Shown here piece after piece: positions 15,091-26,760 of a stretch of DNA of 64,000 nucleotides. The DNA comes from Lethocerus indicus. Taxonomy: Eukaryota; Arthropoda; Insecta; Hemiptera; Belostomatidae. The DNA lies in the NCBI GenBank assembly GCA_019843655.1, contig JACDQD010000004.1:12214001-12278000 (forward strand), given 5' to 3'. Position numbers and translations under genes: made by a program. Under the pieces are notes generated by a model. The model was not told the DNA's origin. It did not search any database and saw nothing but the letters and a program-made list of their open reading frames with translations. Each line of letters opens with the position of its first letter. Position 1 is the stretch's first letter.

Positions 15091-17327
15091 TGCTTTTATA
15101 TTTTTTACGTCTTTGACGTCTGTAGCGTTGAAATTACACGGGGAATGTTTGTTCGTTCGCAAGTTTAGTTGTCTTTTATAGTTAACTACGTAATGAATAG
15201 CGGAGCTGACCTTGCCATGAGGAATTTCTGGAATAGCCTGCGATCCGGTTGTGTGAGAATAGGACAGAAAAAATGCCCATTCTTGATCCTTGGGACCGCC
15301 GAGTACATATTTTAATCGGCACCTTTAATTGATTAACTTTAAATCTATTCAACTAGTTCAACACTTCTTCAGTTCTGTATGCAGGTTTCTGTTCGGTCTT
15401 CCTTGCACAGTCGTTTACCCCCCGGCGACGTATTGCGCCAAGTCCCATTAAATACCATACCTTTGACATGTGTTTCATTGTTTCTATAGATCTGATTGGT
15501 CGCCATAAGAAAGTAAGTATTGAAACACATTATATTCAAATAAATGGTACTTAATTTGTAATTATTGACTGTACAGATTATGTTATTGTAAAATATTCAA
15601 GTACTTAAAAATTATGTATATTTCATTTCAATAAAGTTTATGCGTTCGTTACGTTAATTTCCATCACCGCTTTCATCTTCCAATATTGTTGAATGCACAT
15701 TGTATTGTGCTGTATATTGTATAAATTAAAGATGTAAAATGTATACTCAATTTGATACCGTGTATTCCTGCTTACGATTTTGTAGCTTTTGCATTTAGCA
15801 CGAAATGTTCTTCCCTTACCGCGGAGGCTATTTCTGTTCTGTAGAATGGCTGAAGTGTGCACGAATATAGTCTCTTATTTTACGCCAACGATTTTGGAGG
15901 CGTATTTCTAAGTGCTCCTTTCTTTACCGTTCCCGAATTCTTTTTGTGCTTTAGTGTACGAGCGAGGAAACCAATGGAATATATTTTTGTCTTGATCTTG
16001 ATATACACCCTACCTTGTTGAAACTAAGGGGAGAAATTGCGCGAGTTGTTTCCTATCCTGTACACCGTCCGTAAGTACGAAGAGCGGTCACTCTGTCAAG
16101 GCCGAAATGTCGGGAGTTGTCGGAAAGCAACTAACGCGACGTCATCTCTGCGTTAGTCTCAGGAAGGAATAAAGTTGTGTGACCGGGCTTTAGTATATAA
16201 AGGTTGCGAGGGTATTATGGCCCGGTGTATGCTGTGGGCAGGAGGTGGGTACCGGCGGGGCTTTGACATGAAAGTCCTTGGAGCCCAACATCTGTTTTCT
16301 AGAATTGCGTGGCCGGCACGTGGGTTATGGGAGGGGGGGGTGATGGTTGGAGGAGGGCACGTTCGCTCTGAGTCACAGGCACACACACGGCTAAAACATC
16401 GCGAGAGCTAAATTTATCGCCCTGGCAAAATGTCTCATCCGCTGCATCCTCATTACACACAAACACCCCTCTGCCCATCCCCTGTAGTTTTCCACCGTTG
16501 CTGGTTGTTTTTCCGGCAATGATTTTCTATTTTAGAACCGCGGGACTATTCTTTCGCAGCGCATGTAGGTTGCGCAAGTTGCACACTTTGAATGTATAAA
16601 AGAACGAACAATTTTAGTGCAGCTGCATCTACAAGAAATCTCAATAACAAAACAGGAAAATATTTTTGTTTTAATTGGGAATAAATATTTATCATAGTGC
16701 ATTAAACCCAGTATAGGGACCAGTTATTAAACCTATTTTGAAAGGTGTCTTATAGCAATCTGGGAACTATTTCCATTGCGTGATAGAGCGACCGAGTGCT
16801 AAGTTTTTCCGATTGTTTTGAGCCTGACTGCTCGGGCTTTGAATAATGCCTGTTATTCGAGTTTGCGTACAAAAAAAGCCGAAGTAGAAAGGAAATTGCG
16901 CTGATTACGTGGACAAGGTTAGCTGAATAGGAGTTCCGCGATTACATTTGATCGCTGAGCAGTGGTAAACACTTATGGTTATGAATCACATAACCATCAT
17001 TATAAATTATTTTTTTTAAGATGATCAAATCTGTTTCAACCCTGTCCGTATTCGGTTTATTTTTACCGATTTTTCTTTCCTAATTACCGTTTTACTTATA
17101 ATAACGATGCCATGATTTTTAATGCATTAATCAATTGATACAGTGATTTTGATATTCTATAAAATGGGTGCTGACTCTATGCAGTAGGTATCGTGGATTC
17201 CTTAACAATGACTGAAGCATGACCTAGAAATGTCACGCCTCTCACTAGGCTTAGTATATGATTACTATGTATTATCAGTACTTAAACAAATGTGTTTTAC
17301 ACTTTCGAGGTCTACCATGACCTAAAA

Positions 17328-17328
<1 letters not shown>

Positions 17329-17380
<52 letters not shown>
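17329..17380 (+). repeat. (TA)26 microsatellite
   Basis: An uninterrupted 52-bp TA dinucleotide tract. It ends about 440 nt upstream of the first ratchet point, so in the sense pre-mRNA it would be a (UA)26 tract able to fold on itself. Its length is likely to be polymorphic and assembly-sensitive. Confidence 0.97.
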
Positions 17381-17383
<3 letters not shown>

Positions 17384-17797
17384 CTGTTGTTGAAAATAAA
17401 ATAATTATGCTTGGTGGTGGAGATTATTTTCAAAGTTTGCCTCTGGTTATGAATAGCCACCTATTCTTTCAAACCAGTACAAGTATTGTTAGTTATTCCA
17501 AAATGTAATTGAACGTTCGAAAATGAAAATATGAAAGTATATTTTAATGCCGAGTAATTATTGTTATGAATATGAATGAATTATTGTTTCATTATTATGA
17601 GGGGGGCGAGGTATGTTATGAGAGGTTTTTCCATTACCAGTGATTCTGAATTAGCCTTTAGGAAGAATTCCGAAATTGTGCAAACGCATTGAATAATTTA
17701 TGGCTGCATTAATTCATTCTTATCTCAATTCAGTTTTTTTCAATATAATGTTTAGAACAAATGTTGCCTTCTTTTAAGCAATAAAAATGTAATTACT

Positions 17798-17826
17798 TTA
17801 ATTAATTATTTCTGTTGCAGGTGAGT
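17798..17826 (+). promoter_or_regulatory. Recursive splice site (ratchet point) 1
   Basis: The junction TTTCTGTTGCAG|GTGAGT joins a 3' splice site ending at 17820 directly to a 5' splice site starting at 17821. Two yUnAy-type branch candidates (TTAAT, with branch A near 17801 or 17805) lie 15-19 nt upstream. In established recursive splicing, the upstream exon is first spliced to this AG, which rebuilds exon|GTGAGT, and the rebuilt donor then splices onward, leaving no exon sequence. The second donor at 17868 supports initial recognition by exon definition. The motif and its + orientation are read directly from the sequence; use in splicing is inferred. Confidence 0.8.
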
Positions 17827-17867
17827 CCAGTTACTTATTTACGGCTTCCTTCAGCTAGTGTGACTAA
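17821..17867 (+). other. RS-exon 1 (47 nt, normally skipped) with downstream donor
   Basis: The stretch from the ratchet AG|GT to the next donor, TAA|GTAAGT at 17868-17873, is 47 nt. The downstream donor lacks the consensus G at -1, so it is weaker than the reconstituted CAG|GTGAGT, as expected if it serves recognition rather than final splicing. The length is not a multiple of three, so inclusion would shift the frame. The phase starting at the first base is open; the other two phases contain stops. Confidence 0.65.
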
Positions 17868-19504
17868 GTAAGTTTTTATTTTTCCGTATCTTTATTTGGA
17901 AATTTCTTTACACCGGTCCTTTTTTAGCTCCAGTTAATTATTAATTCGTATTTCACTGGGAAATTGGTGACTTTTTCCTTTATGTTCTCACATAGCCTTG
18001 TTACTTGAATTAGCTGGCTTCAGTGTGTGTGGGAAATTTTATCAATCAGACCCCTCTTGACATACTTTCACCTACTGAATCCACTCCTTAGAAGGAAAAC
18101 AGTTTGCCTGTGGAATTATCATAAGTTATTATCATAAACTTATGTTGGAATTGGTCTTGTGTATGGTATGTACTCAATAGCTACTCTTGAACCTCGTCAC
18201 TGTTGTAGATGCTATTGAGCAGATAACCCATCGCTGCTTCCCGTAGGCCCAAAGGAGTGATCTTCCTTATTATTCCGTATTATAGATTCCATTTTTAAAA
18301 TATTGTGGTTGAGAAGAATAATTGTTGGGAAAAATTCCACGCCCGATTGCGGTTTATTATTATGGCACGAAATGACTTCAGCCTTGCATCGTAATTTCCT
18401 TCAGACAAATTAGACTACAGCTGTCCGTCCCCCGGTCAAGAACTATCATTGATTTTAACGTCCCCCCTAATAGTTCGGCTTTATTGCTAGTGAGAAACCA
18501 GCACTTCTAAAATTCGATAAACCGCAAGGTCGTTCGGGGAGTTCCACTCGGTACGCTGGAATTTTAGTTTCTTCTTGGAATATGTATGACTCAGTTACGT
18601 TGGTCGAACTGTTTCCTCTTGCGTGAATAATTTTCAGGGTTGTCCTACCACACGCTGACTTTCTTGCTCCAATGGTGATGGAACGTTGAAATAGGGAAAA
18701 CGCTTCCTTCTGGAGACCCCGTATGGTTAGGAACTCGCCTTGGTGGCGTGAGGGCCACCGCCTTCCGAATCAGAGACAAATAGAATTCGTTATTAGTTCA
18801 ACAGTGTTTTTTCGCTTTTAAGAGCCAGTCAGTTCATATACGTAATTGCTAAGTCTTGAAGATTTAACGACATCCTTATATAGCTGGAACCGAGCGAGTC
18901 TTCGTCGGACTCCTTTCTACTCGCTGTCGAGACCCCTCGCCGGAGGGATACCTTAGTTTAAACTCGAGTATCCCACTATTAGTAGAGTGGTTAGTACTAT
19001 TAGTTCGTGAGGTTCAAATATTGCTATAAGAAACTAGAGTTTGGAGTGACCGCATGACAAATAAATGTCTCCTGCCAGTGCTGTGAAAAGCGGATCCTTT
19101 GATGTCGCACACAGAAGTTGTGAATGTGAAGTTGACACATTTCATTTGAACATAGTTACGAGTTTGGGAAGAGGTCTGGGATGTCTGTTGTTACTGTGAT
19201 GCACTCTGTTCCCCTCCACAACCCCATGGGTTATTTTAGTACAGCAGAATACCTTTATTCTCTTGTCAGTATAAAATTAAATTTTCATAGTGCTGTCCTC
19301 GACGCACATTGAGAGGAACAAAATTGCGCGTCAGACTTTCCGTTCAAATTCAAAGTGTTTAGAGTGAGGCTTTGGATTCGAGGCTTTCCTGGTGGCTCTC
19401 CAAATTATACAGGATTTGTTAATTTGAAATGAATAATTGAGTTGAGCTTATTACACTATGCTCATGAGAGAATAAGAAAAATGTCCGAACTAAACGACGC
19501 GATT

Positions 19505-19523
19505 TCTCATAATAATTATGAGA
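19505..19523. repeat. Inverted repeat, 9-bp arms, 1-nt centre
   Basis: TCTCATAAT and its exact reverse complement are separated by a single A. This may be a dimeric protein-binding site or chance in AT-rich DNA. Confidence 0.6.
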
Positions 19524-20179
19524 GGTATAAGCACCGATTGTAGTCGTATGTCTCGATCGATGAAAAAAAGGAAAGGTATATTTTTTTTATATTAGAATAT
19601 GGGATCTCGAGTTCTTATTAGGGCAAGTTTGAATCAGCAGATCAAAAGGTATGTCGTGTTTCCCCCCTTCGATTCTTCACGGTCGTTCCATCCATAATTA
19701 CTCCAAGTGACAGATGTTTCGTTACGAAATTACTCTCTAGAAAACCTAGTTACCTCGGCAATAGGACCTAGGAAACTGGAGAATCCAGTTTTTATATCCA
19801 GTACCTAGCGTCACTTACACAATCGTTTAAATACGTGAAAAAATGTTTAAACTTAATGTGAAATCACAGCCACTACTCAATAAAACGCGCAGGGAAATGT
19901 TCACCCCTCAAGAGGGGTTCAATGAGAGCAGGCGCAATTGAAGAGGAATTTCGGTGATGGGGTCGTAGCATAGTTTGTGGGGTTAGAGGGACGCGGAGTG
20001 AGCACTGTGAATTACAAATCAGGTTTAATTAATGCGATTTTCGCTAGAGAAAAAAAGTACCCGTATTAGTCTGTGTGCGTGTAGCTTTAATTTTGTTAAA
20101 ATAAAAATAATTAGCCAGATTAGCGTGACATACACAGTGCTAACAGCCAGATGTGAATCCGGAAAGTGATGTTTAGAAA

Positions 20180-20560
20180 AGTGTGCTATGACGATTGGGC
20201 AAGAGAACGGTCGTCGGTCAGGGTGTTCTTGGTTCTGGCCGTGTATGGGCATGGCCCCCGCCCCCTCCCTCTACGCGTGACCTCGCCACACTGACTGCTT
20301 TCCTATTTCGGAAAAATCTTCCTCCCCTCCGCCTCAGGCAAATGCACAAAAGCGCTCCTCCCCCCCCCCATTATCGAGGGAATAAACCACCTTTGTTGAA
20401 CTCCTTTTGGTCTGGTTATGGAAAAACGCTTTACTCCCGCCCGATATCGGGCCGTACTGGGAATGGCGTCATCGCGATTGGACGGTGAAATTGGGTTGAA
20501 TATATTCCGTTTCTTCGCCGCAGCGGTGCGTTGAAATTGTCTCGGGAAATTGTGGGGGCC
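20180..20560. other. GC-richer island, function unknown
   Basis: This stretch is clearly richer in G, C and CpG than its surroundings and includes C-rich tracts near 20255-20270 and a 10-base C run at 20360-20369. A 97-codon open frame (20195-20488, +) is Pro-rich and low-complexity, and looks like a by-product of composition. The island could be a conserved regulatory element, an internal promoter or a non-coding exon. No TATA, initiator or splice pattern decides between these. Confidence 0.25.
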
Positions 20561-21896
20561 GACCGTATAACTGTCTATCGTAGGTTTTTTTTATTATTTT
20601 TAAACCGTAGTTTTCCATTCGGTTTGTCGTGTCCTTGGTATGTAGCTGTTAATGTGAGATCGGGCCGTGGGGGTTACACGAGTACACCTTTGGTGCCTCG
20701 TGCTGGGTATGAAGGTGGGGGAGGGATTACTCATGTTTATTTATTTAACCAGATCATAAGTAAGTAATTCTCCAAATTATGAATATTCCCCGGACATATT
20801 AGAAAACGGAACCGGTTGTTGTTATTGTCCCACCGAATATTCGTTAAAGACCATTTTTCTTCGTTTATAACTAAAAGTGCTCTGTCCTTGTACCGCCACG
20901 TGGGGGCTTCCCCGTTATCTTGAGTACGATGGTGGAGGGAACCAATCAGGAGGTAAAACACCGAATTTTATTAGTCTGATTGCGGGTAAAGTTATCTACG
21001 AGTGCAAGTTTGAGTAATTAATCTCTTCAGGACAGGATTCTTCAGATGGGATTTTCCTTCATTTGATATTTGAATTCAGTTCAATCTACATTTCTTTTTC
21101 TCTCATTTTCGAGGAATTACGTATAAAATTGTTTTCAGAAGCTACTGTATATTATGATACCAATATTTGGTGTCTTACTCCTTTCTGTTGGATTAAGTAA
21201 ACAGTCAGTAAACTTTAATAACTTTCTCTGTTATTTAGTGAGTGAATATTGCCTTATAAGTCCTGAATACATAAACTGTGTCTCCCGCTGAAAGGTCAGG
21301 GTTCACAACCTATGACACTTAACGCTTGCCCTCAAATTTGTATTGCAAATCACTCAATGTGAGTTGCGTAGGATAAAACAATCAAATATTGATTATTGCA
21401 GAAGGAGAATATTTATGTCTGCTGTCTCAGTCTCGTAATACACGGGTTCGAGAACATAGCTGAGCTTGAGAATTTAAGATCTATAATCGGTTACAATAAT
21501 AAAATAGGTTAAAACCAACATCATTATTTTTGTAAAAAATCAACCAAAACAAATTTTAAGAGAAGAATGTTTCGTCGATTTTACTGTCCTAAACGAGTTG
21601 TGTCCAAATCTACTAACTGAGCTTAGAACTACCTTTTGTTGAAGAATCGGTAAAAAATTCAAGTATAAATGGTCTGGTATAAACATTTGATTCTAATCAG
21701 TATATTGGGGTTTAGCCTTCAATTACTAATTTCACATGATAAAAACTTAGTTAACTTTCCATTCAGATCAGGAATAGCGTTAATGTCGGTCTCTCCTAGT
21801 CTTTACGTCTGTGCAGTATTTGATCAACAAAGGTCCTTCACAATCATTCGAGCACTCGAAAATAGTAAGGGCTCCTTTATAAGGACTTTATTAGTT

Positions 21897-21916
21897 CGTG
21901 TATGCATGCATACACG
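21897..21916. repeat. Perfect 20-bp palindrome
   Basis: CGTGTATGCATGCATACACG equals its own reverse complement over 20 bp, with two overlapping ATGCAT cores at its centre. It could bind a symmetric dimer or extrude a short cruciform. No function is known. Confidence 0.85.
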
Positions 21917-22971
21917 TCATGAATGCAGGGTTAATTACACAAAGGGGGTCAGGTTCGTTAGTGAATAGTAATTTATAAACTTGTCTTTCGCAATTCGACT
22001 TTCCACTAATCCCGGTCTTGTAAATTAAACTTAATTCGAACATTTGTCTTTGTATTTGAAATTTTGACTTTTTGTCCAATACGGTTTTGGCTTATTGGTC
22101 ACAAGTCAATAATAATGGAATTTAAAAAACTCACTACAGTCTATATATCTTGTACGTAAAACGGTGATATTTTATCAGATTGATTAGATCAACGTGTTTC
22201 ATACGCGCGTTATACAACTAAATCAATTAGACATTAAATAAAGATTGTAAAAGAATCTAGGTCGAGTCTCTTTTTACATGTCGCCTATATTTCCATCGCA
22301 TGCACCGATAATTCCCACCTGGCTCTGCTTCCAAAATATTGCTGAATGTTGTGTAACGTCCCTGAAGTGCGACAACTGGCTCCCGGGCCTATTTTTAATA
22401 TTAAACAGACACCTTTCCCCTCTGTTTATTTTCTATTTATAAATCAAAGCCAGTTTCACCACCGGTCAATGCCAGGGGCTCATTATTTGCCGATGCCAAG
22501 GCCGACGATTCCACTTCCCTTTACTCAAATTATTTCATTAATTTTCGCATTCTGATATCGGGTATTTACTACCCCTAACTTTTTAATATGAATTGATGCG
22601 TCGCTATTTTTTCGTCCAGAGTTTAAATTTTACAGGGAATCATCATTGAATAACGATAATTAAACCGTAATCCACTGATAACAGCTAAATAAACACAGGA
22701 TATGTTATTATCTTCCGCGATCTGTAGCACCCATTCATTCCTATACGAGAGAATTTACTCTTGCTATCTGGGGGTTTTACGAAACACCCGGAAAATGCTT
22801 TAAAAGCGGTAAGGCGGTTGTTTAATTTCGTCTATCGAGGTCGAGGGAAAATTGAGAGTGCCGTGTCGAAAGGGTGGACCAGTGCTATAGCTGTTGACGA
22901 TTGGCCTAATCATCATGTTGAGACGATACGTCTATAATTGTCTGAGCACTTAGTGTTGAAAGGTTTTGCCC

Positions 22972-22989
22972 GGGGGGGGGGGGAGGGGG
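22972..22989 (+). repeat. G-run (12 G, A, 5 G)
   Basis: An almost pure G tract of 18 bases, in the sense orientation of the presumed intron. It is prone to length variation and sequencing error, and could contribute to a G-quadruplex in RNA or DNA. Confidence 0.9.
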
Positions 22990-24639
22990 CCACCTGCCAG
23001 TACGTTGCTCCCTGTTCCCCTATTCGGGGCCCCCAGTTTATTAATATAATGCATTCGGATTGATAATGCCATACTGTGAGAAGCGGATTCAACAATTGCT
23101 GCCATGCATTTGTTTAGATCTATTTGTAAATTTATTAGTAATTTTATTATTTCCCGCCCAAAAAATTTTACATCTAATTTTTCCTACACTTTCTTCTTCA
23201 TTTTTATAAATCCTCATTACTACGAGATGAAAATAACTTTTGTACCGACTTGCTGGTAGAATTATTTGCAGTGTTAGTAATTCTGTTCGAATATTAACAT
23301 GATATACAAATTGTCGAGTAGTTTAAGCGTATGTTCGACTTATGATGAACGAGTCCTTGAGGTATTTACGAAGTTTTTTCACTAATAAGTAGTGGCAATT
23401 TATATTTATAATGTTTTACCTGTTCTCTTCCCAATGCTTGCATAACAAACTACAATATTTTGTTAAAATTTTGAAAATAACCTTTTAATCGATCGGGGTT
23501 CTAAAATTCTTTATCTCTTTTCTATCCACAGGTATAAATGTGTGAGGTATTTTATTTTTCCCTTGTCTTTATGTTTGATGACAACAGTGTCTTAATGTTT
23601 GGTAAATATTTTAAAATAATTATGTAATCATTCAATAATAATTCTCTCTCAGGCGTTCACTGAAGTGGGCGTATTTGTTAATTCATTTCGCGAACCCACA
23701 AATGTTTTGACCACAAACACATGAATGAGTTTGACGCTCGATTCGTCATATATCACTGACACGAAACAATTTGCTTGGCTTTGATTTATGGAAGTCAAAG
23801 AATTTCGCCTCACATGACGGCGTGAGTTTGAAAGGTCAATAAGTGTGAAATTATTCAGTGACGCGCGGTGACTGAATGCTCAGTTGTATTCTTAACTACC
23901 ACATCATTAATCCGGAATTTTTTTTTAATTTCGAATAACCGCAATGGCGTTAACATAGGCTACACTTTCCGATAAGTATTGTTATTATCGACGCTTGTTT
24001 AAATTAAATATTACGTCGTGCATTATGAATTCCCGGTTTGCTCACATTCATATAGCCTGCTATTCAAATATGGCTCTGGTTTGAGAACTTAATCCTAATT
24101 TCTTCTATTGGTTTTGCATCTTATGTTTATTGTTGGGAATGTATAGCCTGTATAGCATTAAACGTAACACGTCCCTGTACAATTATTGTGAACAATCTGT
24201 GCATACAGTATCTCTTCTGTCGGGCTTGTGGTGTCATGCTAGCCTTCACTAAATTGACCCGGTGTTGAACCACCCAGAACCTAATTCTCGGACCTGTATA
24301 TCATTCCGAAACGATGAGGACAGAAACAGTCAATGTCAAATGACAATGTACAATGCGTAGTGATTGACATATAAAGATGTATAATTATTGGATCTTTAAA
24401 GTAATTAATTTTCATGTTTTTCACTTTTCTCCCTTACCCATATTGACGATGGGTCGATGGGGTTCGCGGTGAACTGAAAAATCGAAATAACGGCGACTCC
24501 TTCAGAGAAATCGACGCCATTTGGTTCTCAAAATAGTTAAGCTTCCCACCACCATAGGCAGCACTCACTAGACCCTCTCAACTGAAATTTAACGTAGTTT
24601 CAGTTGTAGGTTTCCCGGATTATTTTTGGATTCACTTCA

Positions 24640-25640
24640 CTTCAACGTTTCTTTAATATTAAAATCTTGAAAAAACAAATCATTAAGTCTAGTCAGCCTA
24701 CATTTAATTCCAATTTTAAAATAGTTCTCATTTTCTTTAATTCTTTACTTAAGGATAAAAATGGAAATTGATTTTGAAATATTGTGTTTTAAATCGTGCC
24801 ATAGCTTGCAGCATTATATTTACATTCATTTTCAGAATATATTGAATAAGCAGTGGTTTATACAAACTAGAGACTTTGAAATTTTGAAAGTTTTTAGAGT
24901 AAATGAGTCTCACAATCACTTGTCTTAGTCTCCCAGAACTATTAGGTGAATGTTTTTACCTCATTTTGATTTAATTACTGTGCTAGGAAAATGAAAAGTA
25001 ATAAGTATATAAATATACATTAAGTATATTATATACTAATGACTTTTATATTTATAATAAATTCTGTTTTTCATTGAATATGATAGTGCTGATTGCACTT
25101 TCATTAAAATTATGTGCTAATGTCAGATTACTCTTGGTATTTAAAATCATTTACTGTAGAAAAATTAATTTAAGATTTTAAATCAGTGCTGTGGCATTTC
25201 AGAAGGGCTTATTATTTTATCTCAATTTCTGTAGATAGGCAAAACAGTTTCAGATGTTTTGTGTTGCCCCACAGAATGTTTCCTTGGGATAGGAAGAAAA
25301 TTTGCTTATTTCAAAAGAAAACTTTTTTCTTCTTGGAAATGTGTTCTTTATTAGTGCCTATCCCACTTACTTGAATTGATTAGAGATTATTTACCTAAAT
25401 ATAAAAACCCATTTTTATTAGTATTTGCCGTCAGTTAAAGGAATTGAAATATGATCATAAAATTCGCACACAGTTAGTACTGAGAGTATAAAGTGCAGAC
25501 AGTTATTAAAATCTCCAAGAGTTATTACAAAACAGATCTGAATGAACTTGTGCCAACTGCAATTATATACAACCGTAGTACAATATATATAAAAAGAAGC
25601 ATTATTTTAAATGCTTGCTTCTGTAAGTTGATTTATGTTG
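24640..25640. repeat. CpG-depleted patch, probable decayed repeat
   Basis: About 1 kb of sequence contains only around half a dozen CpGs, while neighbouring stretches contain several per 100 bp. AT content is also raised. The contrast suggests different origin or methylation history, typical of an old transposable-element insertion. No ends, target-site duplication or coding relic is identifiable. The open frame at 25186-25374 (+) resembles nothing known. Confidence 0.3.
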
Positions 25641-26219
25641 GGCGAAGAAGGTCATGAAAAATGATTTATCTATTTCGGACAGAGTATATATCTATCGTAA
25701 TATGGAGGTTTATTCCGGTGGGACTCCTATACTATAGCTTTATTTTAGACATGAAAGAAGCCTGCCGTTTAGGTCTCGCCGGAGGGGATCGTAAAAGTTT
25801 TACGAGCTGATCATTACACCTTTATTGTTGTACATCCTTTCAAGTTGCTTTTAAAGTTACTATCCTTAAACTGGAACCTAGTGTTACAACGTTATTATGT
25901 TTCAATTCCTGTGAAAAGTTAGTCCGTTTATGACAGGTTTTAATTACTACCTACTTTTTTTTTATTATGCCGCGATATCTTTTTCATTTGGATAATAACC
26001 CAGTAAATGTTAAATTAAAAATTATTGTTAAATGACATTTGCGGTTCGTTACATCGTGTTCAGTGAGAGGTACTAGTGACATGAAAGAAATAATTTGATA
26101 CAGCATAACATAACTGGGCGACTTTAAAAAAAGTTATGACCGATCAACGACGTGGATGGTTTTTATTCAACCCATTGTTTTTAATGGTAAATGAAGAATA
26201 ACATTTAATGTGAGCAATG

Positions 26220-26760
26220 TCGTTTATTTGTTGCGTATAACTCTGTATAGCACACGTGTTATTTGTTGGTTTGTAATTGTTCCGTGTGCTGTAAGCTGGA
26301 CCCTTGGGGGGTCAGAGAGTGACCCGGGATAGTAAACTCGAAGAGAGACGAAATTATTGTTTGACGATAAAATAACATTATCCGGGCGAGGTAACGGCCT
26401 GTAGCCCAACAGCGTGTTTCTGTTGAGAGCCGCGGCCTTGTATAATAATGAGATGAAAGGGACGAAAGTAACCAATTTGTGACCCGAAGTTGTGTATATT
26501 GTGTTGAGCGGACTTCTGGCAAGGTACAAAATTGGCCTGCTTGGGGCCTCATTAGGGCTATTAATCGGGGTGTATATAACGCGTTGGGTTGAGGAAAGAA
26601 GCAATTAATTTGGGGGAGAAAAATCCGTGAGCGTTTCTCCCCCCGGGCATCCCAGCGAAAATGTTCGACCCTCGTCTTGTAATTAAGGGGCAGAAAAAAA
26701 TATACATTTTCGTTGGACGAAACATATTTATTTCCTGTTAAAACGCAGCACACTTTATTT
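26220..26760. other. Stop-poor GC-richer block
   Basis: Two overlapping minus-strand frames, at 26259-26753 (164 codons) and 26224-26604 (126 codons), stay open together. In this AT-rich background a 164-codon run is mildly unusual, but local GC enrichment lowers stop frequency in all frames and explains much of it. The predicted peptides have no recognisable domain or periodicity. A conserved non-coding element is as likely as an exon. I do not call a gene. Confidence 0.25.

Larger units (their letters stand above)
661..17328 (+). other. Intronic sequence upstream of the first ratchet point
   Basis: I see no gene in this stretch. It contains scattered homopolymers (an 11-base G run at 2207-2217 and a G-rich tract at 16329-16357 with quadruplex-like spacing) and a short TA run near 10217-10232. 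It also holds a 15-bp tandem duplication at 15061-15090 and one copy each of two diverged 26-nt repeats (11068 and 13391). Open frames such as 2842-3210 (-) and 14123-14386 (+) have no recognisable domain and no matching splice sites, so they are treated as chance. The stretch 10400-10740 is low in CpG and could be another decayed repeat. Confidence 0.5.

Noticed and set aside
15480..15518. Possible 23-nt microexon between TTTCTATAG (15489) and AAA|GTAAGT (15513)
   Set aside because: Very short, with a weak acceptor; chance pairs of this quality are expected in a long intron.
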